A DNA stretch of 64,000 bases from Pedobacter sp. BAL39 (GCF_000170795.1 NZ_ABCM01000016.1:1-64000); one strand, 5' to 3'; shown: positions 48,945 to 58,314, counted from the stretch's first letter. Numbers and translations are program-made. The notes: generated by a model not told the origin, from the sequence alone.

Positions 48945-49827
48945 CCTGCATTGGTATCGTATAAACGGCATCTTTAGCAGTAATGAACAGCAGCTTTCTA
49001 TTTTTCCCTGCAAAACAGACATTGCTCGCCCCCTTTGGAACTTTAATCGTGCCCAACGCCAGTCCGGTCGAATCAAAAATGTTTACCCCTTCCCCACCAG
49101 TCAGGTATAGGTTTCCCCGCTCATCCAGCGTCATGCCGTCGGACCCTTTCTCAGCGATCAGCTTGCGGGAGGCCAGATTTCCATTTTTCAATATCTCGTA
49201 ACGATAGGTTTTCCCATCGCCAATGTCAGCAACATATAAAAACCTCCCGTCGGGAGTTCCTACGATGCCGTTCGGTTGTTTTAGTCCATCAGCAACTTTT
49301 ACTGCCGCAGTGGCCCCTTTGGCCAGATAATAAACATCCTGGCTGCCCAGATCGGGTTTCGTCCGGGTCCAGTAATCCCGCTGATAATAGGGATCTGTAA
49401 AGTAAATCGCGCCTTTATTATTGATCCACAGGTCATTCGGCCCATTGAATTGCTTCCCGTTAAATTGATCGAGTAAAATGCTGACCTGCCCATCCGGACT
49501 GACCGACCATATTGCGCCTTTTTCATCGGCACACACCAGCAGATTGCCTTTTTTATCAAAATAGGTTCCGTTTGAACGTCCGGTCTTGTCCATAAAAAGC
49601 GTCATCCCGCCAGAGGAAACATCATACTTCCAGATCTTATCGTTGGGTTGATCCGTAAAAAATACGTTCCCTTCAGCATCCCTCGAACAGCCTTCGGTAA
49701 AAGCATAACCTGCACCCGCAAGTTTCAGACTATCCTGGACAAAAAGGCCGGAATTCACCTGCCCCTTAGCAATGAAACTTGTAAAAAGAACTGGAATCAG
49801 AAGATAACTACTCAAACGCATAAACAT
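48928..49827 (-). CDS. Secreted SMP-30/gluconolactonase/LRE-like protein
   Basis: The 299-residue protein has a signal peptide (ending FIAKGQ) and a six-bladed beta-propeller of the SMP-30 type. Landmarks are FTEGCSRDAEGNVFFTD with the metal-ligand Glu, FNGPNDLWINNKGAIYFTDPYY, LKQPNGIVGTPDGRFLYVADIGDG and GSDGMTLDERGNLYLTG. The enzymes hydrolyse sugar lactones using a divalent metal. The start could also be the ATG at 49821 (second Met). A tandem duplication sits at its 3' end. Confidence 0.9.
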   Translation of the reverse strand: MFMRLSSYLLIPVLFTSFIAKGQVNSGLFVQDSLKLAGAGYAFTEGCSRDAEGNVFFTDQPNDKIWKYDVSSGGMTLFMDKTGRSNGTYFDKKGNLLVCADEKGAIWSVSPDGQVSILLDQFNGKQFNGPNDLWINNKGAIYFTDPYYQRDYWTRTKPDLGSQDVYYLAKGATAAVKVADGLKQPNGIVGTPDGRFLYVADIGDGKTYRYEILKNGNLASRKLIAEKGSDGMTLDERGNLYLTGGEGVNIFDSTGLALGTIKVPKGASNVCFAGKNRKLLFITAKDAVYTIPMQVSGVE

Positions 49828-49902
49828 ATCAATTGAAAAATCAGGGATAAATGCCGGATTGCAAAATACTAAAATGAAAAATAACAGCTGAAGATTCTCA
49901 AT

Positions 49903-49940
49903 AAAAAAAAGCGGAAATGATCATGTTGACCATTCCCGCT
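49903..49940 (-). terminator. Terminator-like hairpin on the minus strand with no gene in front of it
   Basis: On the minus strand, AGCGGGAATG (49940-49931) pairs with CATTTCCGCT (49919-49910) with one mismatch, followed by a run of eight T. It would end a minus-strand transcript arriving from above 49940, yet no minus-strand gene is seen before 50768. Confidence 0.55.
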
Positions 49941-50053
49941 CATCTAAATTAACGCTCTCCTATATAAGACGCCCAAATCACTGATTTATTGTGACCGATA
50001 AAAAAATTTGAAAAATCCTGTACCAGCATTTTTTTTAAAATACAAATCAGGGC

Positions 50054-50088
50054 TGACATAAGGCTGTCACCAGCCCCTGCTTTCTTTG
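50054..50088 (+). promoter_or_regulatory. Palindromic operator and -7 element upstream of the DinB gene
   Basis: TGACA at 50054-50058 and TGTCA at 50065-50069 form a perfect dyad around 6 bases. Twelve bases after it, TTTCTTTG (50081-50088) is one mismatch from the Bacteroidota -7 element. A repressor or activator binding the dyad would contact the -33 region, which itself lacks TTG. Confidence 0.5.
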
Positions 50089-50118
50089 TATCAATTAATC
50101 TCAACTAAAAAAAATACA

Positions 50119-50634
50119 ATGACAACAGCAGAAAACAACACCACATCATCAACCAGCTTCCTGAGCTCCAACGATCTTTTTAACGAGTGGCTGGGACACA
50201 GACGACTGACAAGACGCGTGATCGAAGCCTTTCCGGAAGATAAGATCTTCGACTACAGCATCGGTGGTATGCGCACTTTTGCCGACATGGTCAAAGAACT
50301 TCTGGATGTCTCCGCGCCTGGGGTCAAAGGGATCATCACCGGAGAATGGGGCAACGAACAGGGATTTACGGAACATTCAGCGAGGGCGGTTGCTGCTTCG
50401 AAAGCAGATTTGCTGGAATTATGGGACGCTGCTACTGCAGAGATCGTTACTTACCTGCCACAAATCAGCGGAACACGCCTTCAGGAACGCATTCTTGCCT
50501 TCGGAATGTATGAAGGGCAGGTCTTCTCTACCATCCTGTATTTCATTGACAACGAAATCCACCACCGTGCGCAAGGGACGGTATACCTTCGAAGTATGGG
50601 CATCGAGCCCCCTGCATTCTGGAACAGGGATTAG
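50119..50634 (+). CDS. DinB-family protein
   Basis: From the ATG at 50119 the protein has 171 residues and is a four-helix-bundle DinB/YfiT-like protein. Landmarks are LGHRRLTRRVIEAFPEDKIFDYSIGG near the start, FADMVKEL, and the third metal-site region DNEIHHRAQGTVYLRSMGIEPP near the end (two His residues of the usual metal triad). The frame is open to 50086 but the earlier start adds an unlikely Lys/Thr-rich lead. Members include thiol-dependent S-transferases and stress proteins; the specific reaction is unknown. Confidence 0.85.
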   Translation: MTTAENNTTSSTSFLSSNDLFNEWLGHRRLTRRVIEAFPEDKIFDYSIGGMRTFADMVKELLDVSAPGVKGIITGEWGNEQGFTEHSARAVAASKADLLELWDAATAEIVTYLPQISGTRLQERILAFGMYEGQVFSTILYFIDNEIHHRAQGTVYLRSMGIEPPAFWNRD

Positions 50635-50676
50635 TCCTGCCTGTTAACGATCAAATCAGCACCTCCGTCTAGGGAT

Positions 50677-50714
50677 AGCACCTCCATCATCTTCCGCAAA
50701 ATGATGGAGGTGCT
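50677..50714. repeat. Perfect 14-bp inverted repeat between convergent genes
   Basis: AGCACCTCCATCAT (50677-50690) pairs with ATGATGGAGGTGCT (50701-50714) around a 10-nt loop. It lies between the convergent DinB and histidine kinase genes and may end both transcripts. There is no T-run on either strand, which is unusual for a Rho-independent terminator. Confidence 0.7.
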
Positions 50715-50767
50715 GGTTTATATTGTTGCTGACCCAGATCAACAGGCCCGTGTAAAGTACTGTCCGA

Positions 50768-52780
50768 TCAGGCAGCGTGTTTCGGCAGCTGAAAGGAAAA
50801 CGTGATGTGTTCATTATGGAGCTGTACAGAAAGATCACCGCCATTCAACTGGATATATTCCCTGCAAAGGTGAAGCCCCAGTCCGACTCCCTTTTCATTT
50901 TCAGTCCCATATGTTGCCTCAGTGACACCAGCAGCGAGCAGCTGCGCTGTATTGATGTCGTCTGCATTCGCTACGGTATTGGATACGCAAACTTCAATAT
51001 CTTCATTTACATTCCTCAGTTCCAGGGCGATCTGTTTCCCTCTTGGGGTAAATTTGATCGCATTGTCGATCAGGTTCCTCAGGATCAGCCGGATCTGGTT
51101 TTTATCTGCGTAGACTTCAAAAACCCCTTGAGTATATATTCCTGCTTCAATCTGCTTTTTCTGCATTAGAGGGGCATATACGAGCATTAACTCGTCGAAA
51201 AGCAACTTCAGGTCGAAGACTTCCGGCTCGGCCTTCGCTCCTCCCATTTGTCCTTTAGCCCAATGTAAGAGGTTATTTAAGGTGTTGTATATCGTTTCAA
51301 TATTCTTTTTATTCTCACTGAGCATGAACTGAAAGTCCTCAATTGTCAGCGCATCCATATCATTCAGCGACAAGATGCTCATCAGGCTGTTCAGCGGACT
51401 GCGCAGGTCGTGGGCAATGATCGAGAACAGTTTATTTTTAACCGCATCGGAGTTCTCGAGCTCTTTGATGGTTTTACTGAGCAACAGCGTGCGCTCCGCT
51501 ACGCTTTCCTCCAGGCGCTGGTTCTGGGTCTGTACGAGCATCAGGTTTTCATCCCGGATCACCTGCTCGGTCTGCATGATGATGCGATAGCGGTCACCAA
51601 GCGCAAAAGAAAGCAACAGCAATTCAATGGTGGAACCAATGGGAATGAGCTGCATCGTGAATTCATTGGTGCGGATAAGCCCGCCGAGGCTCAGGGTCAC
51701 AATACCAACGGTTACCCAAATGAACAACCAGGCCAAAATATAATACTTTGCAGGTTTGTGTCCCCTGCGGTAGGCAACGACCCCTGAAATCCATACGACC
51801 AAAGACACCGAAATGGTGAGCAGCTGCGCTATAGAAGCGGAAATCGCCTTATATCCGAGCATGCTGGTAAAGAACATCACCAGTCCAACGGCCGCAAGAA
51901 AGTAATAGGCTTTCAGCATTCCCGGAACCGTGCGGTCCAGGTTTAAAAACTTCCTGCAGAACAATAACGAGGTAAATACCGACAGACTTAGAAACACATG
52001 CGGATGGTAATTAAAGATGATCCGTATGTCGTCTCCGAACATGAAGCCATAACCCCTGATGTAAATGAGTAGATACAAGGACAGGGTCAGCACATATATT
52101 GAATAATAGAAATAGGTGATGTCCTTTAAACTAATGAACAAAAAGAAGTTGAAGAGCAGTAAGGCGACCAATACTCCGATGTAGACATATTCAATCCTGT
52201 CTTTTGAGGACCTGCCATTCATCATCGCTTCTGCCGTGGATAGTTTAAGCGGTGCCATAAGGATGTTATTGGTCTTTAACCGCAGGTAGATCACATTGCT
52301 GGTGACCTCCTTCTCAACAGGCAGACTGAAAACAAAATGGTTTTCGATCATCACCCCTTTCATTGGTTTTGAAAGGCAGCCCGACTGAAGGAGCTTCCAT
52401 CCTCCATTGCCATCTGACATGTGGCAGTCGATGTGTTCTATGTTAGGTGCATCAACAACAAGATAAGTCTGCGTTTCCCTCAGCGAGCGGTAGTTAATTT
52501 TCACCCAAAAAGCGGAGCGGCTATTGCCGAAATTAAGGATATCTGCCTTGCCTTGCTCAAACTGACCTGCCCGGTCAATGGCCATTACCTGAGACAAATC
52601 CAGCGCCGCCGCTTTATCCTCAAGATAAGTGACCTTTTTACCTATATTTTTGTAATCGAAACCAATGGAGTCTGCATAGTCAGTCGCAAAGCCAGAAATG
52701 CTTGAAAAGAGTAGCAAAAAAAGAAGGGCTCCGGTCCGGGAAATAAACCTGGCAACATGAACCAAAAAAAGACTAATCAT
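50768..52780 (-). CDS. 7TM-DISM-type sensor histidine kinase
   Basis: The 670-residue protein has a signal/first helix, a periplasmic jelly-roll sensor of the 7TMR-DISMED2 type (about 35-190), seven membrane helices (about 195-400), a coiled coil (410-445) and a kinase core. The phospho-acceptor is His at about 455 in IIAHDLRSPLNSLM, followed by ATP-binding motifs NLIDNAIKFTPRG (N box) and GVGLGLHLC (G box). The periplasmic domain of this class often senses carbohydrates or lipids. No response regulator is adjacent; the receiver-only protein at 48534 is the nearest. Confidence 0.9.
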   Translation of the reverse strand: MISLFLVHVARFISRTGALLFLLLFSSISGFATDYADSIGFDYKNIGKKVTYLEDKAAALDLSQVMAIDRAGQFEQGKADILNFGNSRSAFWVKINYRSLRETQTYLVVDAPNIEHIDCHMSDGNGGWKLLQSGCLSKPMKGVMIENHFVFSLPVEKEVTSNVIYLRLKTNNILMAPLKLSTAEAMMNGRSSKDRIEYVYIGVLVALLLFNFFLFISLKDITYFYYSIYVLTLSLYLLIYIRGYGFMFGDDIRIIFNYHPHVFLSLSVFTSLLFCRKFLNLDRTVPGMLKAYYFLAAVGLVMFFTSMLGYKAISASIAQLLTISVSLVVWISGVVAYRRGHKPAKYYILAWLFIWVTVGIVTLSLGGLIRTNEFTMQLIPIGSTIELLLLSFALGDRYRIIMQTEQVIRDENLMLVQTQNQRLEESVAERTLLLSKTIKELENSDAVKNKLFSIIAHDLRSPLNSLMSILSLNDMDALTIEDFQFMLSENKKNIETIYNTLNNLLHWAKGQMGGAKAEPEVFDLKLLFDELMLVYAPLMQKKQIEAGIYTQGVFEVYADKNQIRLILRNLIDNAIKFTPRGKQIALELRNVNEDIEVCVSNTVANADDINTAQLLAAGVTEATYGTENEKGVGLGLHLCREYIQLNGGDLSVQLHNEHITFSFQLPKHAA

Positions 52781-52891
52781 TCGCTATCTTGAATCCTGTA
52801 AATCTGCTGAATTTGTATCGGGCCTTAAAATTATTAAATATTATGCGCTCCTCAAAGTGGAAATCCGCCAAAGCGCAATAAAAACGACCAA

Positions 52892-54274
52892 TTGATGCAA
52901 ACAATTTATGCTTTTTTCCGTTTAAGACATAATTCATTACGAAAACGAATATTCATTATCTTGGGATACCACATCTATATAAAGGCACTACTGGTGCTGC
53001 TTTTTACAGGCATGAGCATCCAGCTCAAGGCACAGAATGTCCATGCTACCGACTCTTTGCGGAATGACTCACTCAGCGCGGACAGCATTCCCCAGCAAGG
53101 TGCAGATACGCTTTATAAACAATACGACATTGGAGACCTCATCAGGAACCTGCTGCACCCAGGAAGAAAAACCAATCCCCTGAAGAAAAAATCCGCCGTT
53201 ACCACCATCCCAAATGTGGCTTACAACCCCAGCATAGGCGCACAGATTGGCATCAAGGCGGTTGCAGGAAAAGTTTTGGGCAAACAGCCCAATACACTGA
53301 TGTCTATCGCCGCTACCTCCGCATCAATTACGACGAAAGGCATCCTCTATTTCTATCTCAACCACAACGTGTACACCCCGGGAAACACTTATAACTTCCA
53401 GGGAAGTATGGTCGCGGCGAAAACAGTCACACCCGATTTTGGCCTGGGTATCGGTAATGCCGCTAATGGCTCTGAAGCTGATCTGGCACTCAGCAATCCT
53501 GGACGGACTGGCTATGTGCTCCACGCTGAATATTACAGTTTCAGGGAAAAAGTATACAAACAGGTGAAGGAAAATCTTTTCCTCGGTGCGGGTGTATCGT
53601 TTGACATCAGAAGAAACATTGAAGACCGCGCTACGAGCAATGAGCTGACCCCCTACAACATCTATAGTGACAGGTATGGGTTCAACCGCAACCATTACCA
53701 GTCGAACGGACTGCTGTTCAATGTACAATACACCACCCGCGACAATCAGAACCGCGCCTATAAAGGGATTTATGCGGATGCAGGTATCCGCGTGAACCAG
53801 ACCTGGCTGGGAAGCTCCAAAAGTGCAGTGCAGCTGACTACTGATTTCAGAAAGTACTGGAGCCTCTCTTCACAAAACCCGGAACACGTCATTGCCTTCT
53901 GGAACTGGGGATCGTACCTGGTCAGTGGCGCCCTGCCCTATCTGGAGTTGCCGGGAACAGGGAAGGATGCCTACTTCCGCAGCGGACGTGGTTATACGGT
54001 AGGCTACTTTAAAGGGCCTCAGTATTTTTATTCAGAACTGGAATACCGCTTTCCCATCATGCGCAACAAGTTTATCAGCGGTGTTACCTTCTTCAACATC
54101 CAAACTACCAACGACGAGCTGGGCACAGCTTTGTTTGAACGATGGCAGCCCGGTGGGGGCGCCGGCCTGCGCGTGCTGTTCAATAAAGCTACGCGTACCA
54201 ACTTATGTCTGGATTATGCTTTTGGAAATTATGGCGCCAGGGGATTTTTTCTTGGCCTGACCGAAGCATTTTAG
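52892..54274 (+). CDS. POTRA-less Omp85-like outer membrane barrel (second paralogue)
   Basis: The 460-residue protein has an N-terminal extension with a hydrophobic export segment (about 31-48, ending LKAQN), a polar linker (50-100) and a BamA/TamA-type barrel ending GLTEAF with terminal Phe. It matches 18750-19967, mainly in the last third (GLRVLFNKATRTNLCLDYAF), but the linker differs. There are no POTRA domains. The start at 52892 gives a 30-residue lead before the hydrophobic segment; the true start may be an inner Met. It is divergent from the kinase at 50768, 111 bp away, which suggests joint regulation. Confidence 0.8.
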   Translation: MMQTIYAFFRLRHNSLRKRIFIILGYHIYIKALLVLLFTGMSIQLKAQNVHATDSLRNDSLSADSIPQQGADTLYKQYDIGDLIRNLLHPGRKTNPLKKKSAVTTIPNVAYNPSIGAQIGIKAVAGKVLGKQPNTLMSIAATSASITTKGILYFYLNHNVYTPGNTYNFQGSMVAAKTVTPDFGLGIGNAANGSEADLALSNPGRTGYVLHAEYYSFREKVYKQVKENLFLGAGVSFDIRRNIEDRATSNELTPYNIYSDRYGFNRNHYQSNGLLFNVQYTTRDNQNRAYKGIYADAGIRVNQTWLGSSKSAVQLTTDFRKYWSLSSQNPEHVIAFWNWGSYLVSGALPYLELPGTGKDAYFRSGRGYTVGYFKGPQYFYSELEYRFPIMRNKFISGVTFFNIQTTNDELGTALFERWQPGGGAGLRVLFNKATRTNLCLDYAFGNYGARGFFLGLTEAF

Positions 54275-54492
54275 TCGCCATAGAAGTAAACCCTATCCCG
54301 GGTAAATACATAAGCAAAACAATGATTGTTTCGTAAGGAAAAAAAACGCTATCATTGTTAATAATTCATTACAAAAAACCAGATATCCCTGTTAAAGTCA
54401 AGTTGATGAATTCGCAATTATTATGAAGATCAAAGGTTTAAATCCATCTTTAAGATACCAGCAATGCAATCTGAAAAGATGACCAGAAAACA

Positions 54493-55794
54493 ATGAGCGG
54501 AATAAAAAATCTTTTTGTTTTCCTTACTGAGTATGATCAATCCATCAGGATAGAATACCGGATGTTCAATGTCATGTGTCTGATCGCGGTTCTGACTGTT
54601 GCCGCCTCCATTCCATTCACCATTTTTATCGGCTTGCACAGCACATCGCTGATCTTACTGGCCATGTTGCTGGCATTAATGTTCATCTATTTCCTTGCAA
54701 GGTTCCGACGGAGGTATACCCTCGCCATCCTGCTGGTGGCCACCTGTGTGCCGGCCCTGCTCTGCGTCAATTTCTTTTACAGTGCGGGGATCATGGGATC
54801 CACACTCCCCTCACTGGTACTGACATTGTTCCTGGTACTCATCGTGATCGGCAGAAAATTCTCCATACTGCTCACGGCCATTTGCCTGATCAGTGGAATG
54901 GTCATCATCGCTACGGAATACTTCCACCCTGAGCTGCTTGCGCATACGGTCATCAACCGGCGCAGCATCTACATCGGTACTGCATATACTCACCTTTTTA
55001 GTGTGTGCGTCATTTTTTTCGGGATTTACCATCTCAGAAGAATCTATTACAAAGAAAAGATGGCTTCTGATCACAGGGCAACTCAGCTGGAGTTAATCAA
55101 TGAAGAGAAAAACAAGCTTTTTTCCATTGTAGCGCATGACTTACGTGCGCCACTGGCATCGATACAGGGATACATGCAGCTGCTGAAAGTATACGATATC
55201 CAGTCAGATGAACGGGAGACGATGGAATCTAAACTGACAGAAGCCCTGAGTGGCACGCAGCAGATGCTGGACAACCTGCTGTCCTGGTCAAGATCCCAGC
55301 TGACGAGCATGACTGCGGTACTTGGTGCCCACCGCATGGTCACCATATTGACGCCCATGCTCCAGATGCAGCAAGCCATGGCCCTGGAAAAAGGATTGAC
55401 CTTCGATGTGACCCTTCCCGAAGAGGTCGGCGCCTACTGTGACGCAGATATGCTGCAGCTGGTGGTCAGAAATCTGCTGGGCAATGCGATTAAGTTTACT
55501 CCCGTTGGCGGAAGTGTCAGGTTTATTGCTGAGCAAGGGAAAAACGATTGCCTCCTGATCGTCACGGACACCGGTATCGGCATCCCCGCAGAGAAATCGT
55601 CTACGATATTCTCCTTGAAGACAAAATCTACCTTTGGCACCGACAACGAAAAAGGAATCGGCCTTGGCCTTTACCTTTGCAAAGAGTATACCCTGCTTCA
55701 GAATGGTAAGATCTGGTTTGAGCAGAACAAGGTGCAGGGCACAACTTTCTACGTTTCCTTACCGCTGACACCTGCAGCGCCTCAGACTAGCTAA
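54493..55794 (+). CDS. Membrane histidine kinase with six-helix sensor
   Basis: The 433-residue protein has about six membrane helices in residues 30-185 without a large periplasmic loop, then the dimerisation helix with phospho-acceptor His near 214 (FSIVAHDLRAPLASIQ) and the ATPase domain (NLLGNAIKFTPVGG, DTGIGIP, GIGLGLYLCKEY). No receiver domain is fused and no regulator gene is adjacent. Its 3' end overlaps the convergent amylase gene by 8 bp. Confidence 0.92.
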   Translation: MSGIKNLFVFLTEYDQSIRIEYRMFNVMCLIAVLTVAASIPFTIFIGLHSTSLILLAMLLALMFIYFLARFRRRYTLAILLVATCVPALLCVNFFYSAGIMGSTLPSLVLTLFLVLIVIGRKFSILLTAICLISGMVIIATEYFHPELLAHTVINRRSIYIGTAYTHLFSVCVIFFGIYHLRRIYYKEKMASDHRATQLELINEEKNKLFSIVAHDLRAPLASIQGYMQLLKVYDIQSDERETMESKLTEALSGTQQMLDNLLSWSRSQLTSMTAVLGAHRMVTILTPMLQMQQAMALEKGLTFDVTLPEEVGAYCDADMLQLVVRNLLGNAIKFTPVGGSVRFIAEQGKNDCLLIVTDTGIGIPAEKSSTIFSLKTKSTFGTDNEKGIGLGLYLCKEYTLLQNGKIWFEQNKVQGTTFYVSLPLTPAAPQTS

Positions 55795-57277
55795 TCTGAA
55801 GCACCCAAACTGATACAGAGCCTGCATTACAGTGGAACTCCGCCCAGCCCTGCTCGTCAATTACGACTTCCTCTGTCCGGTGTCCGAGTTTGTCTACGAA
55901 TACTTTTCCGGCGAATTGCTGTCCGATCTCCATGGACTTACGCCCTTCATCCCCGTTAGACATGATGACCGCGCAGCCGGAATTCTCATGATCCTCATCT
56001 CCTGCCCTCGTCCAGCCGATGCAGTTCGGATGGTCAAAATAATCGCGCTGCTCACCATAAGCGAGCTTTTTCCTTACCAGTAACATCTCTTCCATTCCCG
56101 GCATTTTATTCAGCGTCACCTTATGGTCGCCGCCATCTCCGCCCTGATCCACATACTCGGCACCATACAGGTCCGTATAAAATACACATGGATAACCTTC
56201 AGCGCGAAACAGGATCAGCGCATAAGCCAATGGGCGGAACCACTCGTCTACCGGCTGCTCCAGCGATTGCAAAGGCTGGGTGTCATGATTCTCCACCAGC
56301 GTCACCGCCAGATCAGGATGGGCAGACAACAGTGTGCCATTGAAGATCTCAGAAAGAGGATAGGCATTTCCCTCCTTGGAAGCTTTATGAAAGTTGGCCT
56401 GAAGGGGCGCATCAAACAAAGACATCCGTCCACCGGTTACTTCAATATAGTCGATCAACGACTGCAGGTCGTAGGGCGACCAGTACTCGCCGACAGTAAA
56501 AAACTCCTGTTTGAAGGCCGACCTCATCTCATCCAGCCACTCATTGTAAAAACGGGGATCCATATGTTTGATGGCGTCAAGTCTGAAACCACTCATCCCT
56601 ACTGTTTCGTAAAACCATTTGCCCCACCTTTTCACCTCTTCACGTACATGAGGGTTCCGGTAGTCAATATCCGCCTGCATCAGGTAATCGTAGTTACCGT
56701 GCTCATGGTCCATCACATCCTGCCATCCTTCACCATACTGGTTCTGGATGCTGAAGATCGCCGTCTCATCATTCCGGGCATCGTAATCTACCCCCGCAAA
56801 ACATTGAAAATCCCAGGTAAACTCGGAATACTTACCTGCACGACCGGGAAAGGTAAATTTGGTGAACGCCTCTATTTCGTAAGGCTCACTAATAAATTCA
56901 TTCCTGTTTTCCGGGTCTACCTTCCTTACCATTACGGGTTCAGCGTCATCTGCCCCTCCCATATGGTTGAGTACAATATCCATATATACCTGCAGGCCAG
57001 CATCCTTGCCGGCATTTACTGCATCGATTAGTTCTTGCTTTGTCCCGTATTTGGTCGCAACTGATCCTTTCTGATCGAATTCGCCCAAATCGTATATATC
57101 ATATGAATCGTAACCGTTGGACTGATCTCCCTCAGTCCCTTTATGCGCCGGTGGAAGCCAGACCGTATCAACCCCTATATTTTTGAGTCTTGCTGCTTCC
57201 CCTTTAAAATGGTTCCATAAACTGCCATCGGCAGGATAATACCATTCAAAGAACTGCAGCATTGTAAAGTTTTCCAT
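55787..57277 (-). CDS. Cytoplasmic GH13 alpha-amylase (GH13_5-like)
   Basis: The 496-residue protein has no signal peptide. It has the GH13 barrel motifs: DIVLNHMGG (region I), GFRLDAIKH with nucleophile Asp234, FTVGEYW with acid Glu264 and VENHDTQP with Asp332. The start TMLQFFEWYYPADGSLWNHF is typical of GH13 subfamily 5, which includes cytoplasmic and liquefying bacterial amylases that cut internal alpha-1,4 links. The location suggests use of intracellular alpha-glucans or imported maltodextrins. It stands alone on the minus strand. Confidence 0.94.
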   Translation of the reverse strand: MENFTMLQFFEWYYPADGSLWNHFKGEAARLKNIGVDTVWLPPAHKGTEGDQSNGYDSYDIYDLGEFDQKGSVATKYGTKQELIDAVNAGKDAGLQVYMDIVLNHMGGADDAEPVMVRKVDPENRNEFISEPYEIEAFTKFTFPGRAGKYSEFTWDFQCFAGVDYDARNDETAIFSIQNQYGEGWQDVMDHEHGNYDYLMQADIDYRNPHVREEVKRWGKWFYETVGMSGFRLDAIKHMDPRFYNEWLDEMRSAFKQEFFTVGEYWSPYDLQSLIDYIEVTGGRMSLFDAPLQANFHKASKEGNAYPLSEIFNGTLLSAHPDLAVTLVENHDTQPLQSLEQPVDEWFRPLAYALILFRAEGYPCVFYTDLYGAEYVDQGGDGGDHKVTLNKMPGMEEMLLVRKKLAYGEQRDYFDHPNCIGWTRAGDEDHENSGCAVIMSNGDEGRKSMEIGQQFAGKVFVDKLGHRTEEVVIDEQGWAEFHCNAGSVSVWVLQIS

Positions 57278-57658
57278 TTAGCTAATTTAGATGTTTATTT
57301 GATTCCCCCAATCATTGATACCTGGAAGTAACCATTGATTTCATACCATTAACCAAAGCGAAGGCATAAAGTTTTAGCGAATCAACAATTCTGCGGGCAG
57401 GCGGCGGCCGACTGTTATGTCGCAACGCCCTGATTTATCTGAATGGACCTCCGAAAAGCAAAGTCAACCTTTAAGCGGGTTCCCTGGCCTGTAAACAAAA
57501 AAAGGAAGTTTCTTTGTGCAAGATGCTTCCCTTTTTGTTTTCATAGTATAGATGTACCAGACAATAAGCAGTAATGATGCCACAAATTGGTTTTGGGATA
57601 AATAATCATAAAAAGATAAAATCAGAAACCAAATCCATAAATTGCCGTTTTAAACAAA
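57278..57658. other. Intergenic region between divergent amylase and ferritin-like genes
   Basis: The 381-bp gap contains a 25-codon frame (57417-57494, starting MSQRPDLSEW), followed directly by an imperfect inverted repeat (GGAAG near 57503 with CTTCC near 57526, flanked by A- and T-runs) that looks like a terminator on the plus strand. No full promoter match was found. The small frame plus hairpin may be the tail of a lost gene or an sRNA; evidence is weak. Confidence 0.35.
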
Positions 57659-58171
57659 ATGAAAACCCCGCCCCTCAATTTAAAAGAAGTGTATATCAAC
57701 GCCATCGCTGAGTTATATGCTGCAGAAAAAAAGTATGAAAAGGCTTTTGAACAGCTGTCTTTAACCGCACACACTCCTGAGCTGGGCAGCGCACTTTCGC
57801 CCGAACGCACTGAAATTGAGCAGCACATTTCCCGTCTTGCGATCATCATGGAACCATTGAAGCTCAAACCTTCCAGGATCACCAACGCCATAGACGACGA
57901 ACTGCTCAAACTATCCAAGGAGGCGAGTGGCTTCGCCAAGCAACAGTCTGTACTGAAAGACATACAGTTGCTGCACTGTGCACGCAGCATCCAGCACCAT
58001 AAAATTGCCGCTTATGAGTCACTGTACCTGATGGCACAGGCCATGAAAAAAGAACCTGCCGCCGCTTTGCTGGAACAATCCCTGAAAGACAACATCAATA
58101 CTGAACGCTATCTGACGCAACTTGCACAAAATGTAATCTACCCTGCCGCCGCCCTGTCGGAAGCCGATTAG
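57659..58171 (+). CDS. Ferritin-like DUF892 (YciE/YciF-type) protein
   Basis: The 170-residue protein is all-helical with the DUF892 pattern: LKEVYINAIAELYAAEKKYEKAFEQL at the start, ERTEIEQHISRL, then LLHCARSIQHHKIAAYESL and a last helix with NINTERYLTQLA. The Glu and His residues are placed like those of a diiron four-helix bundle. These proteins are stress-induced in many bacteria, with unclear function. It is a single gene. Confidence 0.85.
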   Translation: MKTPPLNLKEVYINAIAELYAAEKKYEKAFEQLSLTAHTPELGSALSPERTEIEQHISRLAIIMEPLKLKPSRITNAIDDELLKLSKEASGFAKQQSVLKDIQLLHCARSIQHHKIAAYESLYLMAQAMKKEPAAALLEQSLKDNINTERYLTQLAQNVIYPAAALSEAD

Positions 58172-58314
58172 TTCTTTGCGGATAATCAGCAACTGCCCGG
58201 CGAATAATAATCTCCGGATCTGATGGGATACTGAAACATTACATTTGGATGTGGCAAAATCCCTGCCTCCATCATTTATAAAAGCCAGTAATGCATCTTC
58301 ATAAAGAAAGAAAA

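Noticed and set aside
56123..57031. A 302-codon plus-strand frame.
   Set aside because: It is antisense to the alpha-amylase gene with all catalytic motifs intact.
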